Source: Spirirestis rafaelensis WJT71-NPBG6
Lineage (GTDB): Bacteria; Cyanobacteriota; Cyanobacteriia; Cyanobacteriales; Nostocaceae
Direction of reading: 5' to 3'
Assembly (NCBI GenBank): GCA_019359015.1
Contig: JAHHID010000015.1
Location: 1-64,000, forward strand
DNA length: 64,000 nucleotides
Shown: one piece after another, positions 8,268-17,220 of the stretch
How the letters are laid out: each line of letters opens with the position of its first letter
How positions within the stretch are numbered: position 1 is the stretch's first letter
Position numbers and translations under genes: made by a program
The notes under the pieces: model-generated
The model's database searches: none
Told to the model about the DNA's origin: nothing
Seen by the model: only the letters and a program-made list of their open reading frames with translations

Positions 8268-8636
8268 CTAACCAAGTAAAGGCGCTATTTTGGCAACGGC
8301 TCGTTTGATTTCTAGAAACAATAAGCCTTGTTTCACTGATGCATTAGCAAGAACTAATAAAACAGCGTCACCACTACAGCCAACCAAAACTCCATAGCCT
8401 TTCTCACCTTCAACGACAATCCGCTCAACGTTACCGCGAGCCAGTTCGCGTCCGATGCGTTCGCCCAAAGAAAGCATAGATGCAGACATTGCAGCAGTAC
8501 GTTCTTCATCCATGCCTCCAGGTAGCACTGAAGCTAAAGCCAGCCCATCAGGACTGACTAAGGCTGCCCCTTGAACGTCAGAGGCACCGCTGACAAAGTT
8601 TTGCAGTTCGTCTTGTAGCATCGAAGTATTAATCAT
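8268..8636 (-). CDS. Roadblock/LC7-domain protein (MglB-like)
   Basis: A 122-residue roadblock/LC7 protein; these dimers regulate small Ras-like GTPases, as MglB does for MglA. The core ASDVQGAALVSPDGLALAS near 17-35 and the GEKGYGVLVGC strand are typical. The start at 8636 has a GGAGGA ribosome-binding site eight bases upstream. The frame stays open to a GTG at 8918, which would add 94 Thr/Glu/Asn/Pro-rich residues but lacks a ribosome-binding site. It lies downstream of the MglA-like GTPase and is probably its partner. Confidence 0.85.
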   Translation of the reverse strand: MINTSMLQDELQNFVSGASDVQGAALVSPDGLALASVLPGGMDEERTAAMSASMLSLGERIGRELARGNVERIVVEGEKGYGVLVGCSGDAVLLVLANASVKQGLLFLEIKRAVAKIAPLLG

Positions 8637-8986
8637 GACTGTTTCCTCCAAAATTATTGGTGAATTTATTTCAATGTTTTCCGTATTTCTTGATAACGGA
8701 GACTCAGTAAGTATTGGTAATGTTTCAGTATTTTCGGTAGTTGTCAATAACGGAGTATTCTCCGTTATTGGCAATGATGCATTTACAAACTCAGTAGGCG
8801 TTTTCTGAAATGCCTCGGCGAGTAGCTTTAAGATTTTGCCTAGAGGCATAGGCGGTAAAGTGTTTATTTCAATAGAGTTATTTTCATCACATTGATTTTG
8901 ATAATTTGCTACCAACACAAAGTAAAGTTAAAAGGAAAATGCTAAGAAAAGCAAGAATGATTTTATACTTTTTGCATTTACCTCAG

Positions 8987-9532
8987 TTAAGCTTGATGAT
9001 GGCAAGATTTGGCTAATTCTAAAACGATCGCCATTAATGCTTTTTTTACCGAAGCTCTTTCGGTAGCATTTATAGCTATCAAAGGTGGTTGCGTATTTTC
9101 ATCCACAAATCCCAAAGCTAACGCCACATCTTCCAATTCCCAAGCATCCGGAGAATCAGTATGAGTCACCCCAATTAAATAAGGAATTTGCACCCTTTCA
9201 TTCATAAATTTGAAAATTTTCCGACCAGAACGGAAATGATCTGGACGGTGTGCAGCTACTAACAAAATGTAAGCTTGAGCTTTACGAATCAAGATGTCCC
9301 ACATAAAGTCAAATCGCGTTTGTCCTGGTGTCCCATAAAGGTGCAGTGATTGATTACCTGCTATAGTGATCCGCCCAAAATCCATAGCTACAGTAGTTTT
9401 AGCCTTCATTTGTGCTAATTCATCTGTGGTTCCTTTATCCGTGTCAACGACATCAATTTCACTAATTGTGCGAATCAAGCTTGTTTTTCCTGCACCTACG
9501 CCACCCGTAATTACTATGCGTAGGATTTCCAT
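8987..9532 (-). CDS. Small Ras-like GTPase (MglA-like)
   Basis: A 181-residue GTPase of the prokaryotic Ras-like group. It has the P-loop TGGVGAGKTS (about 9-18), switch II GTPGQTRFDF near 67-76 and a THTD motif near 123 in place of N/TKxD. Its start codon overlaps the stop of the upstream DUF4388 gene (TAATG), showing translational coupling. In related bacteria such GTPases with roadblock partners control polarity, motility or signalling complexes. Here the operon also carries possible gas and ligand sensors. Confidence 0.88.
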   Translation of the reverse strand: MEILRIVITGGVGAGKTSLIRTISEIDVVDTDKGTTDELAQMKAKTTVAMDFGRITIAGNQSLHLYGTPGQTRFDFMWDILIRKAQAYILLVAAHRPDHFRSGRKIFKFMNERVQIPYLIGVTHTDSPDAWELEDVALALGFVDENTQPPLIAINATERASVKKALMAIVLELAKSCHHQA

Positions 9533-10223
9533 TAAGCTTTACTCCTTAAAAAGCCAACTAAATTTTGTAAAAATCCTGTACTTACCTTGAGCATGTTTGC
9601 TTCTGGGGCTTTTTCTTGCCCACAATTAAAAGGGTTTCCTTGAGTCTCATCTATCGGGTAATTATTTAGTTCGGGTGTACATTGTTGCAAAGAAACTTCT
9701 TCTACCAAACCTGCTAGCATTAGCCGGAAAGCAGCTTGTTGAACGATTAATGTGGGTTGATTGAGTTGAAAAGCGATCGCACTTAAATCAACAGTTCCAT
9801 CCGCAAACTCCCACACTTGCCACTCGAAAGGATTCAAGCGAAATTGTGGTTTGTTTTGTGTAATACTTCTAATGCCAGAGTTAACATCTGGAAGTACATC
9901 AGCTAATACTTCCCAGTTTTTCAATGCTCTCAAAGCCATCAGCGCTACTTCCGTTGCTCTCAGGCTTAATCCTGTCATCTCTGTCCAAGGCAAAGTAGCC
10001 TTGCTATCAAGTTTAAATACACCGGTTTGAATTTCAAATAGTTCCCGAACTTGTTGCAGTTGACTGGCAATCTGAACCAAATATAGTAATGTATGGATTT
10101 AGAACCAGCAGCATGAAGGTCTGGTAAAGTACAGACACTCAAGCAACCTGATTTTCGCCCTTGGTCAATCAATTGGAATAATTCCGCTAAGGAAAAATCC
10201 GTAAAAGAACTAGATAGGCTCAT
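9532..10223 (-). pseudogene. DUF4388 (PatA N-terminal-like) gene with internal deletion and frameshift
   Basis: The N-terminal part (10223 to about 10080, MSLSSSFTDFSLAELFQLID...) is the start of a DUF4388 domain as found in PatA-type proteins. The C-terminal part (about 10080 to 9532) continues as VQIASQLQQVREL...TGVFKLDSKA, the later part of the same family, but in another frame. At the junction HYYIWFR abuts VQIASQ. From the family pattern, roughly 50 residues are missing (estimate from memory), and the join shifts the frame, so no complete product is made from one frame. Each piece is otherwise free of stops, so the event may be recent. It was the first gene of the GTPase operon. Confidence 0.8.
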
Positions 10224-10808
10224 TAGTTCAAGAACTATAAATAGGATTTTATTTGAAATAGCACCCTAAAATATTTTGAGGTAGTGCGCTTTTGGAACTT
10301 CCGAAGCAGCGCGTTGTAGCTACTGCCGTTCCGTTTAAGCACCAGCCTGCCAAAAGCAAGTTTGATACATGACTTTAGTTCAAAGGTACTTGCTTTTTAT
10401 CTGTAGCACCCCATAAAACCATAGTATAAGCTCAATTTTTTATAATAAGTAATTTTACTATAAGTAATAATACTTGGCTAAGTAAGTTAGCTATAAATAC
10501 TGCACATCTCAGGCTATTAATGTGCTTTTTAATACTTATTTAACACTATATGCATAACTAAGGATAAAAATCAAGACTTACTTATCTAAAACTTCAAAAA
10601 GGCTAGCGAGCAACGATCAAAGAGGGTAAATGAAATTTTTTGTAGTTATGCTTGCTTCTCTGTAACCAAAGAAATTAGATTGGATAGTTATGTTTTTGTT
10701 TAGTTTATTGCCGACATATTAAGTTTAATGCAAAAAACGTAATGTAAACTTTAATTAAATGAATTTATAATTTTCCGAAAAATTAATACTTTGCAATATG
10801 TATCTGTG
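10224..10808. other. AT-rich intergenic region between divergent genes
   Basis: About 585 bp between the minus-strand GTPase operon and a plus-strand exported-protein gene. No credible gene, RNA or strong hairpin was seen. Both transcription units presumably have promoters here, but no convincing -10/-35 pair could be assigned by eye. Confidence 0.5.
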
Positions 10809-11606
10809 ATGCTTGCTATGAAAGCGATCTTAAATGTTTGCTTGATTCTTTTATTTCTGCTGGCTGGTGGAGAAGCAGCAGCGGGAGAATTAAATGAAAG
10901 ATTGGCAAATTTTCCTCAATGGCAAAAAATAACTTCGGTGCGATCGCCTGAGGGTGATTTGATTTATCCTGACTGGATGGTTGGTAATTGGCTGCTTAAA
11001 AGTACTTTAGTAGATTTGGCTGCGCCTTTAGCGCCAGATATTGTCACACCTGGTTTTGAAGGTAATCGCCGTCAATTAAATCAACCTGTGAGTTTTCCAG
11101 TACGATTTGTCAAAGAGCAATTACCTATTACTGGTTTAAAAATCATACCTCGGATAGATAAAAAATTGCCCGTTGTAGTTGCGGATAGGGCATTTAATAG
11201 CTTGAATTTGGCGCGGACTTATTTAGGCGATCGCGTGTTATCAGTCAAAGTAGATCCAAAATCGCCTAATCGTCAAATTACTTTGTTACAGGGCGATCGC
11301 CAGTTAGTTTCTATTGTCACCGCACGCGCTACAGAAACTACGCCTGATAATAAGTTCATTACTACAGAAGTCTTTCAGCAGCTATTTAAAGGTGGTTCTA
11401 ATCCTTATTTCAACTCCGTAGAATCTACAACCGCTTACCACCAGCTTTCTACATCTAATGCGACGATTGAAGCAGATCAAGTTACTGCTGTCTACCTTTC
11501 ACCTCAAGATCCAGATTACTTTAAAGCTGGCTCTCGACCAGTCGCGCTTTATCGCTATCGCCTAGAATTTTTTCCCTCTGAAGTGTCAGCTACTCCCAAA
11601 GGATGA
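10809..11606 (+). CDS. Exported DUF6816-like cyanobacterial protein
   Basis: About 265 residues with an N-terminal signal peptide (hydrophobic stretch ILNVCLILLFLLAGG, then Ala-rich AAAG). The mature part starts ELNERLANFPQW and contains PDWMVGNW, typical of the DUF6816 family found in cyanobacteria and plant plastids; this assignment is from memory. Function is unknown; a lumenal or periplasmic location is inferred. ATGs at 10809 and 10818 are both possible starts; a TTG at 10791 is less likely. It stands 165 bp ahead of an ABC transporter and may share its transcript. Confidence 0.72.
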   Translation: MLAMKAILNVCLILLFLLAGGEAAAGELNERLANFPQWQKITSVRSPEGDLIYPDWMVGNWLLKSTLVDLAAPLAPDIVTPGFEGNRRQLNQPVSFPVRFVKEQLPITGLKIIPRIDKKLPVVVADRAFNSLNLARTYLGDRVLSVKVDPKSPNRQITLLQGDRQLVSIVTARATETTPDNKFITTEVFQQLFKGGSNPYFNSVESTTAYHQLSTSNATIEADQVTAVYLSPQDPDYFKAGSRPVALYRYRLEFFPSEVSATPKG

Positions 11607-11771
11607 TTTAGTTTTTTAATCTTTAATTACATTGTAGTATAAAGTAGTGTAATGGGGTAGAGGCTGAACTGCAACGTCCAGTAGTGAAGAGTTAAGCGTC
11701 AAAATTGAGAAGTTAAAAAATAACTTGTCACTCATAACTCATAATTCTTAACTCATCAAATAGAGTGCATC

Positions 11772-13580
11772 ATGGCAAAATTTAAAGACATTCTCAAATA
11801 CTATGATCGCTATCGAGTAGCGGCTATATTTAGTATTGGTGCAGCGAGCATCTTTGAAATTATCGATTTGGTTGTACCATATGCCACAGGGCAGATTTTA
11901 AACGTCCTTTCGGGACAACCTCTAGATAATGCAGTAGAGAATGCGATCGCTGCAATTGCTAACCTAACCAAATTACCACAAAATCGGTTATCATCACTTT
12001 TGGTGCTAATGAGTGTAATCTTCTTAGTTACCGTTGCCAAAGCGCCGATTCAAGTATGGTCAAGTTCGTGGTTTCATTGGGATATTGCTTTCCGTGCCAG
12101 GCGAGATCACTTTAAACAAACAATAGGCAAAATACTCACTTTGCCCCTAGAGTTTTACGACGAAAATAATCCGGGACGCATTGCGGGTAAAATAGCCAGA
12201 GGTCTAGAAAATCATACTTGGACTTATCCTGAAATCGCTGGACAACTGATTCCCAAACTGTTTAGAGTATTGGGAATTTTTGTGGTTATCTTATTTATTG
12301 AGTGGCGGATTGCTATACTATTTCTGATTTCGTTCGTGGTTATTCTCAGCTACACCCTGAAAGATTTAAACAAGCTGATGGAACGAGAGCGACGGCTAGA
12401 TAAATACATGGAAAATACCCAAAGCCGCAACTCAGAAATTATCACTAATATCAAGACAGTTAAAGCATTTGCCACAGAAGCACTAGAACTTAAACGCCAA
12501 AAACAACGACTTGACCGCGAGTTTAAAGTAGTAGATTACCGCATTCACCTTGGTTATACCAAACTGGGTACTTTCAGAACGGCATTCGTTCAGTTTTGTG
12601 TGTTTATGGTACTAGGTTTAACTTTAGCAGCTACGGTAAAAGGTCAAATTTCCTTAGGGCACTTTCTCACGACTTTAACAGTTTCCAGCATGGCTTATGC
12701 CGAGTTGGAACCTATTAGCAACCTAGCAGAGGTTTTTGCTCGTCGTTATGCTTCAATGTTGGGGTATCACGAATTAATGAAGCAGCCGATTGGCGTAGAT
12801 GCAGCTAGTTTAGAAGAAACTGCATCAGCTTATAGTTTCACAGGTAAATTAGAGTTTTCTAACGTAACTTTTGGGTACGATGCTAACCGTCCGGTTTTGC
12901 AAGATATCAACTTGTTAATTGAACCATATCAGACAGTTGCACTCGTTGGGCGCTCGGGTTCGGGTAAATCTACGTTAGTCAAATTGCTGTTTCGCTATTT
13001 TGAGCCAAATCAGGGCAAAATATTAATTGATGGGCAAGATATTATCACATTAGATGTTGGTAATTATCGGCGACGTTTAGCGATCGTTCACCAAGAAGTA
13101 GACGTTTTTAACGGTACTTTATTGGATAATCTTAAATATGGCAATCGACAAGCTAGTTTTCAGCAAGTTGAAGAAGCCTGTAGAATTGCCAAATTAGATG
13201 ATGTAATTCGCTCTTTACCCGAAGGTTATTACACAGTTGTGGGTGAACGTGGCGTCAGGTTATCTGGAGGACAAAGACAGCGTTTGGGAATTGCTAGAGC
13301 GTTATTAGTTGAACCCGACATATTAGTTTTTGACGAAGCGACATCTAGCTTAGATTACGAGTCTGAGAGATTAATTCAACTAGCTATGCAATCAATTCAA
13401 GGGACTCGTACTACGATAATTATTGCTCACCGTTTGAGTACAGTACGCGAAGCAGATAAAATAGTGGTTCTCGATCAAGGTAGGATTGTCGAAGTAGGTA
13501 GTCATGAGCAATTGTTGCGTCATGAAGGAATTTACCGCCGATTGCACTCCTTACAAGAAACTGGGGAATTGTTGAGTTAA
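11772..13580 (+). CDS. ABC exporter, fused permease/ATPase (ABCB type)
   Basis: A 602-residue half-transporter. The N-terminal membrane domain (about 1-320) has around six helices. The nucleotide-binding domain (about 350-600) has Walker A GRSGSGKST, signature LSGGQRQR, Walker B ILVFDEATSSLD and the HRLSTV H-loop. It would act as a homodimer, exporting a lipid, peptide or drug-like substrate; the substrate cannot be predicted. The membrane part has an unusually long first loop (LSGQPLDNAVENAIAA...). No secretion partner (MFP or TolC) is adjacent. Confidence 0.92.
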   Translation: MAKFKDILKYYDRYRVAAIFSIGAASIFEIIDLVVPYATGQILNVLSGQPLDNAVENAIAAIANLTKLPQNRLSSLLVLMSVIFLVTVAKAPIQVWSSSWFHWDIAFRARRDHFKQTIGKILTLPLEFYDENNPGRIAGKIARGLENHTWTYPEIAGQLIPKLFRVLGIFVVILFIEWRIAILFLISFVVILSYTLKDLNKLMERERRLDKYMENTQSRNSEIITNIKTVKAFATEALELKRQKQRLDREFKVVDYRIHLGYTKLGTFRTAFVQFCVFMVLGLTLAATVKGQISLGHFLTTLTVSSMAYAELEPISNLAEVFARRYASMLGYHELMKQPIGVDAASLEETASAYSFTGKLEFSNVTFGYDANRPVLQDINLLIEPYQTVALVGRSGSGKSTLVKLLFRYFEPNQGKILIDGQDIITLDVGNYRRRLAIVHQEVDVFNGTLLDNLKYGNRQASFQQVEEACRIAKLDDVIRSLPEGYYTVVGERGVRLSGGQRQRLGIARALLVEPDILVFDEATSSLDYESERLIQLAMQSIQGTRTTIIIAHRLSTVREADKIVVLDQGRIVEVGSHEQLLRHEGIYRRLHSLQETGELLS

Positions 13581-13784
13581 CCTTTTCTTCAGAGAAAAAG
13601 AAAGTAATTTTTGCCCTTAATAACATAAGAATTTTTTCCGTATAATATCCCCAAAGGATGATTGTACGGAAATTTTTAATTTATCTCCTCAACGCCAAGC
13701 ATTGTCACATCTTGCCGATATCTGCCTTACATGTGCATAAGTTGATTTGGCTCACACCTAAAACAATATACAAGCCAAACAATA

Positions 13785-13808
13785 TTTGCAGAATGAAAAT
13801 TCTGCAAA
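13785..13808 (+). promoter_or_regulatory. Perfect 10-bp inverted repeat with GAAA loop upstream of orthocaspase gene
   Basis: TTTGCAGAAT-GAAA-ATTCTGCAAA lies 44 bp before the orthocaspase start. As RNA it is a 10-bp stem with a stable GAAA tetraloop; as DNA it could be a regulator-binding palindrome. No T-run follows, so it is not a terminator. Confidence 0.4.
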
Positions 13809-13851
13809 CCAGGTATAATTTATTGCTTCATATATTAAAAATTTTGTCAAT

Positions 13852-16368
13852 ATGGCATATATGGCAGAAATGAAACGAAGTCTGGCAGTAGTCATCGGCA
13901 TTAATCAATACAGCAATGGCATCCCGGCACTGCAAACCGCTGTGAATGATGCTGAAGAAATCGCCGCCACTTTGGAGAGGAAATACGGATACCAAGTCGT
14001 GTTAATGTTGGATGGCGATGCTAATAATAATAAATTCAACAGTCTATTGACTGCCTTTGAACAAGACAAACTACTTTTATCTGATGGCAGCCAAATCGAA
14101 ATTGAAGAGACTGATAGACTATTTTTCTATTTTGCTGGACATGGTATCGCCGTAGATGCCATACATAACGCCGATGGTCCTGCGGGTTTTCTTGTCCCGC
14201 AAGATGCACGCATCGATAACAACAGCACTTTGTTATCGATGACGCGACTGCACGATGCCTTGCAAAAACTGCCATGTCGTCATTTGTTGATTATCCTAGA
14301 TTGTTGCTTCGCAGGGGCATTTCGTTGGGCAGGTAACAGAGAAGCGGTGCGCCAAGATAAACTATATCGCGAACGCTACGATCGCTTTATCTCAAGTTGC
14401 GCCCAGCAGGTAATTACCTCTGCAAGCGATGATGAAAAAGCTGCCGATTGCCTGTATCGTTTTGGACTACGCAGCGAGCATGAGGGACATTCTCCCTTTG
14501 CTGAATTACTCCTCAAAGCACTTAGAGGAGATGTTGACTTGAGCATGGATAGTGTACTCACAGCAACTGAATTATATGTGTATTTACATAGCGAGTTAGG
14601 TAAAACCAACCCTAAACAAATCCCTAACTTTTGTCAACTTAAACGCCACGATAAAGGTGAGTACATCTTTCCCATTTCTAGTTTTGACCGCAATAACTTA
14701 GCTTCAGCACCTGCAATTTCCGAAAAAACTAATCCTTATCGGGGTTTAAAATCTTTTGAAGAAGAACACAGTCAGCTATTTTTCGGCAGGAAGAAATTAA
14801 TCGCCAAGCTGGCAACATTCATGATTGATCAGCCGTTGACGGTAGTGCTGGGTGCTTCTGGTTCGGGAAAATCTAGTTTGGTAAAAGCCGGATTAATTCC
14901 ATATTTGAAGCTGGGGCAATCGTCAATGGCCAATGGCAATAATTCTTTTCAAGCGTCCCTAGTCCCTAGCCACCAAAAATGGCGGGTCTTGGCTCAGGTG
15001 CGCCCGGGAGAATCGCCTTTCACAGCTTTGAACAAAACGCTAATCAAGGAAAATTTGCCAATTTTTGCGTTCCCTCGCAAAGATTTTGAGGAGGAATTAC
15101 AGAATTTGTATGAGAGTGTAAGTGAATGGTGTCGTTTGAATCCTCAGACAAAATTACTATTGGTAATTGACCAGTTTGAAGAATTAGTCACCGTTTGCCA
15201 AGATGAAATTGAAAGTGAAAAATTCTTTGAAGGATTGGCAAGAGCAATAAAAGCTTTTCCTGAGCAGTTACGGATTGTGGTGACACTGAGAAATGATTTT
15301 GAACCACAATTTCGCGATACACCATTAGAACCTTACTGGGAATCGGGACGATTTGTCATGCCCAGAATATCGCGGGAAAAATTGCGATCGTGCATTGTTG
15401 AACCAGCCGCTGCCAAGGTAATGTATTTTCAGCCACCAAGTTTAGTAGACCAAATAATTGATGAAGTGGCACAGATGCCAGGAGCTTTACCGCTACTTTC
15501 TTTTACTTTAAGTGAACTATATCTGAAATATATTCAGAGTGTCAGAGAAGGTAAAAGAAATAATCGGGCAATTACCCAAGAAGATTATGAAGAATTAGGG
15601 GGAGTGACGCGCAGTCTTACTAAAAGAGCAGACTTTGAATATGATGAGTTGGTTAAACTTGACCCTGCTTACTCCCAAACTATTAAGCACGTAATACTGC
15701 GAATGGTAGCGGTGGGTAGCAGCGATTTGACACGCAGACGGGTGCTATGCTCGGAACTAGAGTATCCACAAAGCGAAAACACACGGGTAAAGCTGGTGAT
15801 AGAGCGCTTTGTGGCGGCGCGGTTGTTGGTGAAAGGACGCGATATAGAGAATAATGAATATGTTGAGCCGGCTCATGATGCTTTAATACGAGAATGGCAA
15901 AAGCTACTGAACTGGAAAAAACAGGAGTTAGGTTCTTTAGTATTGCAAACAGAGTTAAGACCTATTGCAAGTAAATGGGCAACCCAAAAACACGATAAAA
16001 AGGCTGTTGGTCTTCTGTGGAATGATGATCCTCGCTTGCCGTTAGTACAGCAATTACTTAAGTCTAATGTTGGCTGGTTGAATTTAATAGAGTTGGAATT
16101 TGTAAAGCGTAGCATCCAAAAAAGACGCAACATGCACTTAAATGCGATCTCTATGGTTAGTGCAGTAATAATATTGCTGTCTCAATTAACCGCTTTTGGA
16201 TTTATTCAACTTCATTTTTCAATTGTCAATAACAGTGTGGAGGAAATTAGGCGATCGCATCTAGTTAGCAATTGGCAATCTTCCCCGCAGTCTGCCTGTC
16301 CCCAATTACACAATTACACTATGCAATTACCGCAAAAAACAGAGGTAGATATAGCTGAAGATAGGTGA
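13852..16368 (+). CDS. Orthocaspase (peptidase C14) - STAND ATPase membrane protein
   Basis: An 838-residue protein. Residues about 8-270 form a caspase-like p20 domain with the catalytic His in YFAGHG (H97) and Cys in LDCCFAG (C152). An nSTAND-type NTPase follows from NPYRGLKSFEEE (about 294), with Walker A GASGSGKSS (334-342) and a VIDQFEE Walker B. A single membrane helix is near 765-790. It ends only about 45 residues later, whereas many relatives continue into WD40 or TPR sensor repeats, so the sensor may be lost or supplied in trans. Starts at 13861 and 13870 are also possible. Cell-death, stress or defence functions are inferred from the family. Confidence 0.9.
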   Translation: MAYMAEMKRSLAVVIGINQYSNGIPALQTAVNDAEEIAATLERKYGYQVVLMLDGDANNNKFNSLLTAFEQDKLLLSDGSQIEIEETDRLFFYFAGHGIAVDAIHNADGPAGFLVPQDARIDNNSTLLSMTRLHDALQKLPCRHLLIILDCCFAGAFRWAGNREAVRQDKLYRERYDRFISSCAQQVITSASDDEKAADCLYRFGLRSEHEGHSPFAELLLKALRGDVDLSMDSVLTATELYVYLHSELGKTNPKQIPNFCQLKRHDKGEYIFPISSFDRNNLASAPAISEKTNPYRGLKSFEEEHSQLFFGRKKLIAKLATFMIDQPLTVVLGASGSGKSSLVKAGLIPYLKLGQSSMANGNNSFQASLVPSHQKWRVLAQVRPGESPFTALNKTLIKENLPIFAFPRKDFEEELQNLYESVSEWCRLNPQTKLLLVIDQFEELVTVCQDEIESEKFFEGLARAIKAFPEQLRIVVTLRNDFEPQFRDTPLEPYWESGRFVMPRISREKLRSCIVEPAAAKVMYFQPPSLVDQIIDEVAQMPGALPLLSFTLSELYLKYIQSVREGKRNNRAITQEDYEELGGVTRSLTKRADFEYDELVKLDPAYSQTIKHVILRMVAVGSSDLTRRRVLCSELEYPQSENTRVKLVIERFVAARLLVKGRDIENNEYVEPAHDALIREWQKLLNWKKQELGSLVLQTELRPIASKWATQKHDKKAVGLLWNDDPRLPLVQQLLKSNVGWLNLIELEFVKRSIQKRRNMHLNAISMVSAVIILLSQLTAFGFIQLHFSIVNNSVEEIRRSHLVSNWQSSPQSACPQLHNYTMQLPQKTEVDIAEDR

Positions 16369-16554
16369 TTTACACATTTCCGATGCTCCCAATAAAGAGC
16401 CATTTAGACAAAAAAATTTAGAGAATATTTTTTAATCACTTTAAGTTATAAATCTGAATAAAAATAATGTTTGATTTAATCTATGAGCTTACTTTAAAGT
16501 TAAAACTATGCACTTTACTGATGGCTTGTCTAAAAGCAAAGCCATAAATTTAAA

Positions 16555-17148
16555 ATGAATAAATCAATTGCAAAAAAATTAACTTCCTGGGTCGTCTCGG
16601 CAGTATTTATTGTATTTGTAGCGGGATTTTCTCTGCTTGACCAGCCTAGCGCTTTAGCTCAATCGGAAACACCATCCATACCTACACAATCTACACCCGC
16701 TCCAATAATATCCCCGATTGCATCGCCAATACAGTCTGTAAGCGCAAATGTGAGACGTTTGCTACAAACCAAAGAATGTGTCGGGTGTAACCTCAATGGA
16801 GCAGATCTCAGTTCAGCCAACTTGCAAGCAGCAAACTTGGAAAATGCAAACTTGGCAAATGCAGACTTCGAGAAGGCAAATTTACAAGGAGCAAATCTGT
16901 TAGGAGCAAATTTAGAGGGAGCAGATTTGGGTAAAGCAAATATAGCAGGAGCAAATCTAGAGAACGCAAACCTGTTTGATGCAGACCTAGAGAAGGCAAA
17001 CCTACAAGGAGCAAGTTTGTTAGGAGCAAACTTACAGAAAGCAGACTTGCAGAAAACAAATCTAATAGATGCGAAAATTGAGGGAGTAAACTGGCTAGGG
17101 GCTGATTTGGAAGATGCAATCACACCTCTAGGATTCACCGCTCAATAA
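16555..17148 (+). CDS. Secreted pentapeptide-repeat protein
   Basis: A 197-residue protein with an N-terminal signal peptide (residues about 1-36, cleavage after SALA) and a Pro/Ser/Thr-rich linker. A region of about 22 A(N/D)LXX pentapeptides (about 80-190) is expected to fold as a right-handed quadrilateral beta-helix. It is preceded by a CVGCNL motif that could form a disulfide or metal site in the periplasm or lumen. The repeat DNA also keeps long frames open on the opposite strand, which are artefacts. Function is unknown. Confidence 0.9.
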   Translation: MNKSIAKKLTSWVVSAVFIVFVAGFSLLDQPSALAQSETPSIPTQSTPAPIISPIASPIQSVSANVRRLLQTKECVGCNLNGADLSSANLQAANLENANLANADFEKANLQGANLLGANLEGADLGKANIAGANLENANLFDADLEKANLQGASLLGANLQKADLQKTNLIDAKIEGVNWLGADLEDAITPLGFTAQ

Positions 17149-17178
17149 TAACAAGTGCGTAATAGCTCTAATTAACAT

Positions 17179-17213
17179 TCCCCGTTGTTTCATAGACGGG
17201 GATTGTTGTTTTT
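17179..17213 (+). terminator. Rho-independent terminator of the pentapeptide gene
   Basis: TCCCCGT pairs with ACGGGGA across a short loop and is followed by TTGTTGTTTTTA, 30 bp after the stop codon. The convergent MOSC gene ends at 17221. Confidence 0.8.
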
Positions 17214-17220
17214 ATTTCAC

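Noticed and set aside
16659-17138. Long open frames antisense to the pentapeptide gene
   Set aside because: They arise from the periodic GCAAAT/GCAGAT-type repeat codons; the plus-strand gene has a signal peptide, terminator and family match.
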